Source of the DNA: Pseudo-nitzschia pungens
Lineage: Eukaryota > Bacillariophyta > Bacillariophyceae > Bacillariales > Bacillariaceae
Reading direction: 5' to 3'
Assembly (NCBI GenBank): GCA_037355855.1
Contig: CM074759.1
Coordinates: forward strand, 4,216,001-4,280,000
DNA: 64,000 nucleotides
The translations under genes were made by a program, and so were the position numbers. The stretch's first letter is position 1. Each line of letters opens with the position of its first letter. This document shows, one piece after another, positions 33,001 to 42,663 of this stretch. The notes beneath the pieces are model-generated. The model ran no database searches. It was not told the origin of the DNA and saw nothing but the letters and a program-made list of their open reading frames with translations.

Positions 33001-33673
33001 TAGTTGTTAGGACTTGATGCTTGCTTCTCATTGGTATTGTTCCGAATGGTAGTGCTCTTTTGTTGATTAGAGTTCCGGAGGATCCACTATCTAGTAGCGC
33101 TAGTAGTGGTCTTGCTTTGAGAGGGATGCCTTGTATGTACTGTATGTTGGTTAGAACAATAGGAGCCACGTTGCTCTTATTGGATGCCTGTTCTACTGGC
33201 TTTCCAGTAGTCGACAGCAGTTTTAAATAATTTTGCTCCAGCGCACCTCCTTTGGTGCAGTCTTTGGAGTTTCCGGGATTGCAATAGAGGTTTTTTGCTG
33301 TACCGGTAGACCAATTTCTTGCTAGAGACAAGGTTGTTCCATTTGTTGCTGCTGTCGGGGAATCGATTGCCGTGTCGATCGATTGTTTTAATGCGTCTGT
33401 ACCCTTGGATCGATTCAATGCTTGATTCGGATCCATGTTCGATTGAGGTCAAACTTTTTCTGTTGTTGGTGCTGCGATTGCAGGCTTTGCTGAGCTTTCA
33501 ACAGGAATACTCCATCCTGTAGGTTCCTTCCCCTCTTTATCTGGGAGATCTCCTCCATGCGTCATCCCAGACAGCAGGGCTGTACTGGCATCCAGTTCCT
33601 GGGGAGCTGGAGGCAAGGTGATTGCTGGTTTTGGTGAAGCCCTGGGCTTCTTTCGAGGCTTGGAGCCTTGAAG
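30009..33673 (-). pseudogene. Element B Pol, main part
   Basis: Continues the gag frame after UGA (complement of 33674-33676). Protease LLALLDSGSSGTLINKRAL; reverse transcriptase with KIDLSMQYYC and VYIDDIGDW (Asp where relatives have Ile after the DDIG); RNase H with YTDASD and YTDHKNL; integrase with HVDLKGPW, HDNGGEFLG and AICERVHHT. A CGA-to-TGA change (complement of 31814-31816) stops the frame between RT and RNase H, at the position where C has DRPRT. Element E cuts the C-terminus. Confidence 0.9.
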
Positions 33674-34473
33674 TCAGGGGAGCCACACAAGCTCCCCATC
33701 GATACTTCGTTCCATGCGTCCGCCATGTTCGGAATGGTATGATTCCATTGCTGCTTTCATGTGGGCTTGGAAGGACTCGTTGCTTCCAGAGACCAGGTGA
33801 GCGTGGGTATGAAAGGTCTCCCCTGTTCCTGGCTTTGGATAAGGGCTCTTATTGTAGTTCTTGGAGAACTTGTTCTTTGGGCATTCGGACCAATCATGGT
33901 TGTGTCCGGGGACTCTGCAAGGATTAGACTTCTTTTTGTTGTTGTTCCCCTTGTGGTTGGAGTGCAAGTTGCGCTTTCAGGAGTTGCTGTTGTTGTTGTT
34001 CGAATTTGGTCGGCGTGGTCCTTACATGTCATTGCCGGCGTCTTTCTGCAGTTGTTGCTTTGGAGGTAGGTGTGCATGATGTCTCGGGCATCTCTGGCAT
34101 TACAATAGAACTTGGTGAAGTCCAGAATGGCTTGCTCATATCCTCCGATCTCTTCTTCTTCATATTGGAGGTTGTCGGGATTGAGTGGGTCCTGTATCAT
34201 GTTGTTCCACTTGCTCTGCGCATCAGTTGTGAGGCAGCGGCTGAAGTGGGTGAGATGTTTGTTAATCGGGAGTTGTATGAGCTTGGCAGCGTTCCGGAAT
34301 GATTCTTCGACAAATAGGAGTTCTTCCAGACCTCCTTTTTCTGTGAAGAGGGGCACCTTGATGCTGTCGGTGTTTCCGTTGGCGTCGGTGTTGTACAGTG
34401 TAAAAAGCTTGGGTTTTGTTCGATCGAAAGAGCTTTTGTAGGTGATCGGTGGGTCCCTGTATAGACCTGCCAT
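33674..34473 (-). pseudogene. Element B Gag with internal deletion
   Basis: Starts MAGLYRDPPITYKSSFDRTK and aligns with C and F through HTYLQSNNCRKTPAMTCKDHAD. About 80 residues present in F (the segment from ILILMKYTQ to RQANKK) are missing and the frame is lost near 34010. The downstream frame resumes with the zinc knuckle CRVPGHNHDWSEC and ends SIDGELVWLP before the UGA at 33674-33676. Not functional as Gag. Confidence 0.87.
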
Positions 34474-34591
34474 GGTGTTTGTTGGGGATACAAGTTGCCT
34501 CTGTTGTTGAGGCTGTTGGTGTTTTCGAAGATAGTTTTGTTCAGTACTGATTGTTACTGTCTTTCTACTTAAAGATAAACAGTAATTACTG

Positions 34592-34922
34592 TGTTACACG
34601 TTAAGGTAGAAATTTCGGAGTAGTATGAATATTGTGATGTTTAGATACTTTACGAAATATTGTTACGCGAATTAAGAATGGAAACATATAAAATTTGAGG
34701 TCGCGAGCATAGCCACATTTTGGCATGCTCTGCCATAAATGTTGATTCAGTGTCGATTCCCACGATTAGGCATATATCCTATTCTGGGACTCGACCATAA
34801 TAATTAAGACACATATGAAAATGTATCCATGAACGTAGATTGCCATATATAATATTCGATTCACATGATGCGGGATTCAGTTAATTATTCATTCGTGATC
34901 GCAGCTACGCTACCGTGTCACA
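34592..34922 (-). repeat. LTR of element B (5' in element sense)
   Basis: 331 bp. The palindrome CAGTAATTACTG (34580-34591) abuts it on the internal side. Confidence 0.92.
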
Positions 34923-34927
34923 CAACA

Positions 34928-35795
34928 ATCTAAGTATGGAAAGCTCCCACCGAAAGAAGCCCCACTAGCACCATTCAACAAAGTGCATGTGGATCTCATA
35001 GGACCATGGAAAATTGCAGCCCAAGGCAAGAACTACAACCTTAAGGCACTAACCTGTATTGATCCAGTCACAAATCTCCTGGAAATCATCGGGATCAGAG
35101 ACAAGTCCTCGCAACACGTCTCAGACCAGTTCAAGAACTGCTGGCTATCACGATATCCAAGACCAGTCAGGTGTATCCATGATAATGGTGGCGAATTCCT
35201 CGGAGCTGAGTTCCAAACTACACTCAAGCAGTATGGAATTCACTCAGTTCCAACCACAGTAAAGAACCCCCAGTCAAACGCCATCTGTGAAAGAGTCCAT
35301 CATACAGTTGCTGATATTCTCTGAGTTCTCGTGCATGTTAATCCGCCACAAGCCAACACCAGAGCCAGTCAGCTCATGGATAACGCCTTAGCCACATGCG
35401 TACATGCCTCCAGATGCGCTGTCAATGCCTCCCTACAAGCCTCACCAGGATCCCTGGTATTCAATCGGGACATGCTGATAGACCTACCACTAACTTCCAA
35501 CCTACTGGCACTACAGCAGCTACGACAACAAGGCATTAACAAGGCTCTGCTCAGAGATAATGCCAAGCGCAGGGAACATACCTTTCAACCCAACGACAAG
35601 GTATGGATGCAACAACCGGACCCGGATAAACTACAGCCAAGACAAACTGGACCCTTCCTGATCAAGCAAGTCAACAATAATGGTACAGTAAAACTGCAGA
35701 AAGCGCCCTCAGTAGTTGAAACAGTAAACATCTGGAAGCTGACTCCCTACAAAGAACCGGAGTCGGAATCAACGGCCATTCACTGGGCAGCTTAA
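34928..35795 (+). pseudogene. Element D Pol, integrase part
   Basis: Resumes the D pol frame after B. The integrase core has VHVDLIGPW, HDNGGEFLGAEFQTTLKQYG and NAICERVHHTVADIL, giving the D,D,E triad. A TGA at 35322-35324 (Arg in relatives) follows. The C-terminal domain continues with NDKVWMQQPDPDKLQPRQTGPF and NGTVKLQKAPSVVETVN, ending near IHWAA. ATGAGGCACTA (35815-35825) lies between the stop and the 3' LTR. Confidence 0.9.
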
Positions 35796-35825
35796 CAGCA
35801 GGATTTGTTCAATTATGAGGCACTA

Positions 35826-36081
35826 TGTGACGGGCTAGCGTAGCTAGCAGTCACGATTAAATAATTAACCGAATCACACATACGAGCTGACTGGTGTTTG
35901 AAATAGAATTCAAACTGTACGCCGGACGCTCCAGCAATGCATGTGTGCCGTTATTCAAATATGAGCACGGCGCGCTTGTGTATATTCAAATGTTCACACG
36001 AAAATCGAAAAGCTCTCTTAAGAGTTAAAATATTAGTCACAATTTTCATACCACTCCGAAATTCTACTCTAGACCGTAACA
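35826..36081 (+). repeat. 3' LTR of element D
   Basis: 256 bp, about five differences from the 5' copy, followed by the TSD GGCTC. Confidence 0.92.
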
Positions 36082-36086
36082 GGCTC

Positions 36087-36286
36087 ATGCTGGCCAGCCT
36101 GTGGCCAAGACTGGTGTTGGGGATGATGTGGCCTCTGCTTTGCGGGTTGGTGTTGCTGCCATTGCCTTTTCTCCTAACACTGATACCAATGTCAGCGATT
36201 TGAGCCATGCCAATGCCTCTACCAAGTCGGCTCCGGCAACTTTTTCTACCGTGCAACAGACACGGTTTCCTTCTGATCATGGTTAG
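36087..36286 (+). pseudogene. LINE ORF1, C-terminal part
   Basis: Completes ORF1 in phase after D (HAGQPVAKTGVGDDVASA, ending SDHG). Its stop TAG at 36284-36286 overlaps the putative ORF2 start ATG at 36279 in an 8-base ATGGTTAG, suggesting coupled translation. Confidence 0.75.
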
Positions 36287-38392
36287 GTTTTCTGGTACGA
36301 GGTTTGATGGGATGCCTTCCACTCCAAATCCCATCCATGCTTCTACCGGTTCTCCCCTTTCCCCCTCTGACTCTCTCCCTGATTCTCATTTTGTCCAATT
36401 AACTCTTCATGGAGACTCTCTTGCTGCTAAGGATTCTGATAGTTTTGGCCATCCTTTTCCTCAAGCTCCATCCTCCAATTCCACCATCATCACCTTCCAA
36501 AACATTGTGCCTCAGCGCAGAGCTGCTTTTATGTCCAGGTCCAGGCACAACTCCCGTCAATTTGTCAAGAGCAAAGCTAGTGTGGCGCTTTTTGCTGAGC
36601 ATTGTTTGAATGAATCCAAACTCCTTCCCTGTGACCTCTTCAACCAGCGCATGAAGACTGTCTGCCCTTCCAGTTTTTCTTCTCTTGCCAACAACAAGCA
36701 TGAGGTTTTCTGACTGCACATGGCATCAGCCTGGAGGCACTGGTTTTACCATTGACCAACTGTTCAGCTCCCACAAGGTTGCTCATGGGGCTGATCCTTC
36801 TGGTCTTGGAAGGTGGTCCTTTGTCAAGTTTCAGGGCAGGGCTGGCTCCACTGTCGCAATGTTTTCTGCCTACTGTCCTGTTGAAAATGACAGGGATCTT
36901 GGCACTGTTTGGAACCAACAGTACCGTTACTTTCAAGCAGCTGAGAATCTTTTCTGTCCCAATCCTTGCATCCTTTTTCACAGGGATTTGACTGCTACCC
37001 TTCAGGCTTGCCTGGGGGCTGGTGACCATGTCATTCTTGGGATTGATCACAATGCTGATGTTAGGACTGATGGCCTGTCTTCTGAGCTCAAGGCTCTTGG
37101 TTTCAGAGAGGCTATACTTACACTTCATTCTCAGTCTTCCCCTCCCGCCACCCACAAAAGAAACACTACTAGAATGCCAATCGATGCCATTTGGGTCTCT
37201 GAGTATGTTGATGTTCTCAGGGCAGGGTATTGTCCCTTTGGTGGTGCCCAGGGTATGGAGTCTGATCATCGCATGCTCTGGATTGAAGTCTGTAATGGCA
37301 GCATCATGGGCAAACATCTGCCCCCTCCTGTGCCTTTCTCTCTGTCCCGACTGCAGTCCTCTCACCCTCATCTGTGTCAACAATATTTCAAGCGTGTCTG
37401 GCACAGCTTTCTCAAGGCTGGAGTGTTTTCTCTCCAAGCTAAGTTGGAGCACCTGCTGGCTCAGTTTCAGTCTGGTGACATTTCTGTGCGTGCTGATCTA
37501 ATCACCACCTATGAAGTCCTTCATGCAACCTCCAACCAGTTATACTGTTCTGAAGCGGCTGGCCTGCAAGCTTTCTCTCTACAAAGGGGAACACTGTGAT
37601 CTTTCCAGTGCTCTCCTACATCTGAAACAAGCTTCCCAGATTCGTGCTAGGATGCGCAGGGAAAGGCTTCAAAGAGAGCTTGGCCTTGTTGCTAGGTCTA
37701 TTTGGGGTTGTGTCAACAAGGCAGCAGTCTTGAGAGCTATTGCAGTTGGCCATGATGGTGTTGAACAGGTCTTGGAGTCCCAGTCTACTATGGTTCCAGC
37801 TATGGCTGAATCCAATGTCAGGCACCAACAACAGTGTCTTGGCACTCCTTACATGACTCCCTCTTTCATCGAAGACTTTGGATACCTAGGCACAGCCCAT
37901 GCTTCTGCTCAAGTTCTTGATGGCACATACACTCCCCCGCCTGACACTGACAAGTACCTTTCTGAATTTCTTTCCTGTCTCAAGAAAGTCCCTGACTCGC
38001 TCCTGAGATTGCCCCCTTTTGACTATTCGGTGTGTCCAGCTGACAATGCTGCCGCCTGGAAAAGCCAGAAGGAATGCACAGCCAGTGAGCCTTCTTGTTT
38101 GAGCTTTGCACATCACAAGTCTTTTGCCCTTGATCCACAGTTGAACAAGTTTGATACTCTCCTGCGATCAGTCCCATTGATTGTTGGCTTCTCTCCCTCT
38201 GCTTGGCAGGTCATCACTGATGTGGAGATCTTCAAGAAACCTGGGGAATATAGGGTGGACAAGATGCAGCTTATTCAGTTGATGTCTCCTGAGTTCCAGA
38301 TCAACAACAAGATGATTGGCAGACGCATTTTTGCCCATGCTGAATGTGCCAATGCAGTAGCTGCTGATCAGCATGGTAGCAGGAAACACCAC
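36279..38392 (+). pseudogene. LINE ORF2, APE endonuclease and linker
   Basis: The first frame (36279-36713) has STIITFQNIVPQ and ALFAEHCLNESKL, the start of an endonuclease/exonuclease/phosphatase fold. A +1 shift near 36690-36713 leads to 36685-37599 with GDHVILGIDHNADVRT, MPIDAIWVSEYVDVL and MESDHRMLWIEV, matching the D/N and terminal SDH motifs of APE-type LINE endonucleases. A second shift near 37511-37599 leads to the linker (LVARSIWGCVNKAAVLRAI) that runs to the C insertion at 38392. The frame lesions mark this copy as dead. Confidence 0.82.
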
Positions 38393-38703
38393 TGTAACAC
38401 TCTAAGGTAGAAAATTGGAGTAGTATGAATAATTGTGTGTTATTTCACTTTACGAGATGGGATTGAAATTAGAGAGAGGAAATAATGAGCGATGATGTCA
38501 TCGCAACCTCTTCGTATAATAACCATCCCTGTATATAACATATATCTCGTACTGTAACCTTAATCGTATAATCGCTCTCTTCTGCATGTCTGTTCATACA
38601 TACCGGATATCCATACATGTATATCTTGTATACATTTGAATCCCACGTGGGATTCAGTTAATTATTAATTCGTAACACTACTAGCCTACGCTAGCATGTT
38701 ACA
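38393..38703 (-). repeat. LTR of element C (3' in element sense)
   Basis: 311 bp, TGTAACA/TGTTACA ends. The adjacent 38704-38714 is the complement of ATGAGGCACTA, the polypurine-tract position. Confidence 0.94.
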
Positions 38704-38733
38704 TAGTGCCTCATGATTGAACGAATCCCACAG

Positions 38734-41700
38734 TTAAGCCGACCAGTGACTCATGGAGCAATCTGAGTCATTTGATTGGCTCAATTCGATATCTGCGGAT
38801 TCAGCCGGCGTAGACTCCGACTGATTCGGTTCCCGATATGGAGTCAGCTTCCGAATGTTCACTGTTTCCACTACTGAGGGAGCTCTTTGCAACTTTACAG
38901 TACCATTTGGATTCACTTGTGTGATTGGAAAGGGACCAAGCTTCCTGGGTTGTAGCTTGTCCGGATCTGGCTCTTGGATCCATACCTTGTCACTGACTTG
39001 GAAGGTGTGGTTGATACGCTTGGCATTATCTCTGAGTAGATTCTTGTTAATCCCTTGTTGCCGGAGCTGTTGCAGAGCTAACAGGTTGGATGTTAGTGGC
39101 AGATCGATCAGCATGTCCCGATTGAATACTAGGGACCCTGGTGATGCCTGTAAGGCAGCATTGACAGCACATCGAGAGGCATGCATGCAAGTTGCTAGGG
39201 CATTATCCATGAGCTGACTGGCTCTGGTGTTGACTTGAGGGGGATTCACATGAACTAAGACTCTGAGAATATCAGCAACTGTGTGATGGACTCTTTCACA
39301 GATGGCGTTAGATTGGGGATTCTTCACTGTGGTGGGAATGGACTGAATCCCATACTGCTTGAGAGTAGTCTGGAACTCAGCGCCTAGGAATTCACCACCA
39401 TTGTCATGGACACATCTGATAGGTCTTGGATACCTTGAGAGCCAACAGTTCTTGAATTGGTCAGAGACATGCTGAGAAGACTTGTCTCTGATACGGATGA
39501 TTTCAAGTAGATTGGTGACTGGATCAATACAAGTTAGGGCTTTGAAGTTGTAGTTCTTGCCTTGGGCTGTAATCTTCCATGGGCCTATAAGATCCACATG
39601 TATCTCATTGAATGGAGCCAGTGGGGCTTCTTTCGGTGGTAGTTTGCCATACTTGGAGTGTTGGTTCTTGTATTTAATGCAGCTGTCGGGGCAGATGTAA
39701 GTCTTGCAAAGATTGGATAGGTTGTCAATATAGAATCGTGCGGAGATATTTTGATATAGCCTGGTGGATCCACAATGACCCAACAGAAGGTGATACCATT
39801 TGATGGTATCATTCGAGAGAGAGCTTGGTATGTATATGCGCCAGTTGTTGGGGTTGGATTGGTTGGCATAGCAGAGGATGTTATTGCCTTCTAATTCTTG
39901 ATAGAAGAAGGCTTTAGACTGAATCTTGAACTTGATGGTAGGGTCTTTCTGTTGATGAAGATATATATTGGAATAGTTCACCGGGCATTCCAGGTCTTGG
40001 TTATTTGGTAGGTTGACTAGGCACTCATTGTTCAGCAAGCAGGATTGTAATTCCTGGTCTGCGTCATTGCATAAGTGCTGGAATAGGTTGGGGAACTCTG
40101 TTAGAAACAGTTCTTCATCTTGTTTAGGGACTTCAAGTTTCAAGAAATCGATTAAGGTGCCCTTTGTGAGGGCTTTCTTCCCTTCAGTAGGTGGATCCAT
40201 CCGGGGTAGTCTGGAGAAGGCATCAGCAAGAACATTCCTTTTGCCTTCCACATAAGTGAGGTTGACACCAAATTCTTCAAGGAATAGTCTCCACCGGAGG
40301 ACTCGTTGGACCGATAAGGTTCTGAAGGTAAGGTTCTTATGGTCGGTGTATACATTGATGACTCCACCGAGGAGCATCTTTCTGTACTCTTTGCAACAGA
40401 GTACAATAGCCAGGAGTTCTTTTTCCATAGTCGTGTAATTCTTCTGGGCATCAGATAGTTTCTTAGACCAATAGGCTATTGGCTTGCCATCTTGTATTAT
40501 GGCAGCGCCTAGTTGTAGGTCTGAGGCATCAGTGTACAGTTCAAAGGGCTTGTTAAGGTCTGGATAGGTGTTCAGCGCATCCGCTGCCACCATTGCTTTC
40601 ATCTCTTGAAAGGCTCTGTCTTGGGCAGGTCCCCAAGTGAAGGCTGAAGGAGCTTTTCTCTGCTTGCCTTTGATGGCAGCTGGTTGAGGAGCCTGCTTCT
40701 TGGGGGTTCCAGTAATATCAAAGAGAGGAGCTAGGACATGAGATCTTCGGGGCCACATGTCTCGGTAGTATCCTACTGCGCCGAGGAAGGATTTGACTTG
40801 AGTGACAGTGCGCGGCCGGTCCATATGTAGGATGGCTTCAATCTTTTTGCGCCATGGCTTAACTGCTGTTGGAGTCATCCAGTATCCCAGGAAGTCAGTC
40901 TCTTGTACAGCCCAGTCACATTTGAGTGGATTGCATTTAAGTCCATTCTGGTTGAGCCGGTCTAAGATCTTGTCAATGGTCTTCATGTGGAGGTCGAAGG
41001 AGCCATTGGTCCAAATACCAATATCATCGATATAGACAGTGCAGTCAGTGTCTTGTAGGATATCTTCCATGAGTTGCTGGGCAACATCTGGAGAGACTTT
41101 GACACCCATCGGTAGTCTTTGATATTCATAGCAACCATATGGAGTTACTATGGTACAGAGCTTCTTGCTTGCGTCATCCAGTTCAAAGCAGTAGTATTGC
41201 ATGGACAAGTCAATCTTGGTGAAGTGGGTATACTTGCCACGCTTGTTCATGATATCCTGTATCCGGGGGATTGGATAAGGACGTCTTTCAAGTAGTTCAT
41301 TGAGTTCTCTGAAGTCTGATACCCATCGGACCCTGTTGTCTTTCTTTGGTACTATGAAGGTTGGGAAAGCCCATTCGGCCGGTCCAGTGCATCTTTTGAG
41401 TACTCCATCATTACATAGATTCTGGAGTTCCCTTTTGAATAGGTCTTCTCTTTTGTATGCAACTGGATATGGCTTCTTGTGTATGGGCTTGGATCCGGGC
41501 TTCAGTCTTAGAGAGATCTTCTTGTGTGGGTACTTGCCAAGTTCTCCATTAAAGACGTTTGGATATTTGGTTAGGATAGCTTGGAACTGTTGTTGCTCTG
41601 CTTTGGACATGTGGGACTGTTGCTGTGCGACTGTGGATGGATCTGTTTCTTGGTAGGCTCTGTCTAGTATGACCTTGGACTTGTATGGATTGGCAAAGGA

Positions 41701-42663
41701 GATATCATCAGCAAAGAGTTCAGCATCCTCTAGTTCTTCCATGAGCATGGTGTAGTCGGACTCATGGTATAAGGATGTATCCTTCATAGGGATGGTTCGG
41801 TCCATCCACTGAACTGCTCCTTCTTTGAATAGGAGATTGATCTTTGCCAGGTGGAGGAAGTCTCTGCCTAGTATCAAATCGTATTTGCAGTTAGGGGAAT
41901 GGAAGAGCCTTGCCTCTTGTCGGTCGATGGTATAGTTTCCAAACTCTTGTAACTTGGTGTTCTTCATTATAATATACTCTGTGGTGTCGAAGCTTCCATT
42001 TGCTGTTGTGGTTAGGACTTGATGCTTGCTTCGGATTGGTAGTGTGCCAAATGGTAGTGCTCGTTTGTTGATTAGGGTTCCGGAGGATCCACTATCGAGT
42101 AGTGCGAGTAGTGGTCTTGATTTAGTTGGTATGCCTTGTATGTACTGTACTGTAGTTAAAAGAATAGGAGCCACGTTGCTCTTATTCGATGCCTGTTCTG
42201 CTGTATTTCCAGCAGTCGACAGCAGCTTTAAATAATTTTGCTCCAGCGCACCTCCTTTGGTGTAGTCTCTGGAGTTTTTGGTATTGCAATAGAGATTTTT
42301 TGCTGTACCTGTGGACCAATTTCTTGCCAGGGACAAGAGTGGTCTATTTATTGCTGCTGCTGTCTCATTCTTTGCGTCGGTTGTACCCTTGGATCGATTC
42401 GGTTGTGTTCGATTCGTATCCATTATATTGTTCGTTCCGGAGAATCGAACTGTTTTTGTTGCTGCGTTCGCAGGCTTTGCTAAGCTTTCAACAGGACTCC
42501 ATCCTGTAGGTTCCTTCCCCTCTTTATCAGGGAGATCTCCTCCATGCGTCATCCCAGACAGCAGGGCTGTACTGGCATCCAGGTCCCGGGGAGCTGGAGG
42601 CAAGGTGATTGCTGGTTTCGTTGAAGCCGGGGGCTTCTTTTGAGGCTTGGAGCCTTTGGAGAT
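38734..42663 (-). CDS. Element C Pol (PR-RT-RH-INT), reached through UGA
   Basis: 1309 codons open in the gag frame after UGA. The linker includes TLPPAPRDLDASTALLSG. Protease LLALLDSGSSGTLINKRAL; reverse transcriptase with WVSDFRELNELLERRPYPIP, KIDLSMQYYCFEL, YQRLPMGVKVSP and VYIDDIGIW; RNase H with YTDASDLQLGAAI, MEKELLAIV, YTDHKNL and ADAFSRL; integrase HHCC finger (WYHLLLGHCGS, then CKTYICPDSC), core VDLIGPW, HDNGGEFLG and NAICERVHHT, and a C-terminal GPF module with NGTVKLQRAPS. The order defines Ty3/gypsy. No chromodomain is seen; the tail is Ser/Asn-rich. The Pol would be made as a Gag-Pol fusion. Confidence 0.93.
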   Translation of the reverse strand: MSKGSKPQKKPPASTKPAITLPPAPRDLDASTALLSGMTHGGDLPDKEGKEPTGWSPVESLAKPANAATKTVRFSGTNNIMDTNRTQPNRSKGTTDAKNETAAAINRPLLSLARNWSTGTAKNLYCNTKNSRDYTKGGALEQNYLKLLSTAGNTAEQASNKSNVAPILLTTVQYIQGIPTKSRPLLALLDSGSSGTLINKRALPFGTLPIRSKHQVLTTTANGSFDTTEYIIMKNTKLQEFGNYTIDRQEARLFHSPNCKYDLILGRDFLHLAKINLLFKEGAVQWMDRTIPMKDTSLYHESDYTMLMEELEDAELFADDISFANPYKSKVILDRAYQETDPSTVAQQQSHMSKAEQQQFQAILTKYPNVFNGELGKYPHKKISLRLKPGSKPIHKKPYPVAYKREDLFKRELQNLCNDGVLKRCTGPAEWAFPTFIVPKKDNRVRWVSDFRELNELLERRPYPIPRIQDIMNKRGKYTHFTKIDLSMQYYCFELDDASKKLCTIVTPYGCYEYQRLPMGVKVSPDVAQQLMEDILQDTDCTVYIDDIGIWTNGSFDLHMKTIDKILDRLNQNGLKCNPLKCDWAVQETDFLGYWMTPTAVKPWRKKIEAILHMDRPRTVTQVKSFLGAVGYYRDMWPRRSHVLAPLFDITGTPKKQAPQPAAIKGKQRKAPSAFTWGPAQDRAFQEMKAMVAADALNTYPDLNKPFELYTDASDLQLGAAIIQDGKPIAYWSKKLSDAQKNYTTMEKELLAIVLCCKEYRKMLLGGVINVYTDHKNLTFRTLSVQRVLRWRLFLEEFGVNLTYVEGKRNVLADAFSRLPRMDPPTEGKKALTKGTLIDFLKLEVPKQDEELFLTEFPNLFQHLCNDADQELQSCLLNNECLVNLPNNQDLECPVNYSNIYLHQQKDPTIKFKIQSKAFFYQELEGNNILCYANQSNPNNWRIYIPSSLSNDTIKWYHLLLGHCGSTRLYQNISARFYIDNLSNLCKTYICPDSCIKYKNQHSKYGKLPPKEAPLAPFNEIHVDLIGPWKITAQGKNYNFKALTCIDPVTNLLEIIRIRDKSSQHVSDQFKNCWLSRYPRPIRCVHDNGGEFLGAEFQTTLKQYGIQSIPTTVKNPQSNAICERVHHTVADILRVLVHVNPPQVNTRASQLMDNALATCMHASRCAVNAALQASPGSLVFNRDMLIDLPLTSNLLALQQLRQQGINKNLLRDNAKRINHTFQVSDKVWIQEPDPDKLQPRKLGPFPITQVNPNGTVKLQRAPSVVETVNIRKLTPYREPNQSESTPAESADIELSQSNDSDCSMSHWSA

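Larger units (their letters stand above)
23556..34922 (-). mobile_element. Element B: Ty3/gypsy retrotransposon, host of E
   Basis: 331-bp LTRs at both ends, TSD CAACA (23551-23555 and 34923-34927), inserted in the integrase region of D in opposite orientation. About 5.5 kb without E. The LTRs differ at about 3 sites. Gag has an internal deletion with frame loss; pol has a nonsense codon and is split by E. Defective. Confidence 0.93.
19091..36081 (+). mobile_element. Element D: Ty3/gypsy retrotransposon, host of B and E
   Basis: Bounded by 256-bp LTRs and a perfect TSD GGCTC (19086-19090 and 36082-36086), inserted in LINE ORF1. Without B it is about 5.6 kb. Gag then pol, with domain order protease, reverse transcriptase, RNase H, integrase, which defines Ty3/gypsy (Metaviridae). 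The LTRs differ at about 5 of 256 sites by eye, the most of any pair here, consistent with D being the oldest gypsy insertion in this nest. Gag has a nonsense codon and a frameshift; pol has two nonsense codons. Defective. Confidence 0.92.

Noticed and set aside
23556..34922. Long terminal repeats at 23.6 and 34.6 kb as one 11-kb giant element
   Set aside because: E inside it has its own LTRs, TSD and opposite orientation; removing it restores a normal 5.5-kb element B.
36640..37452. 270-residue minus-strand frame over the LINE endonuclease
   Set aside because: Antisense to a clear APE-type endonuclease on the plus strand.
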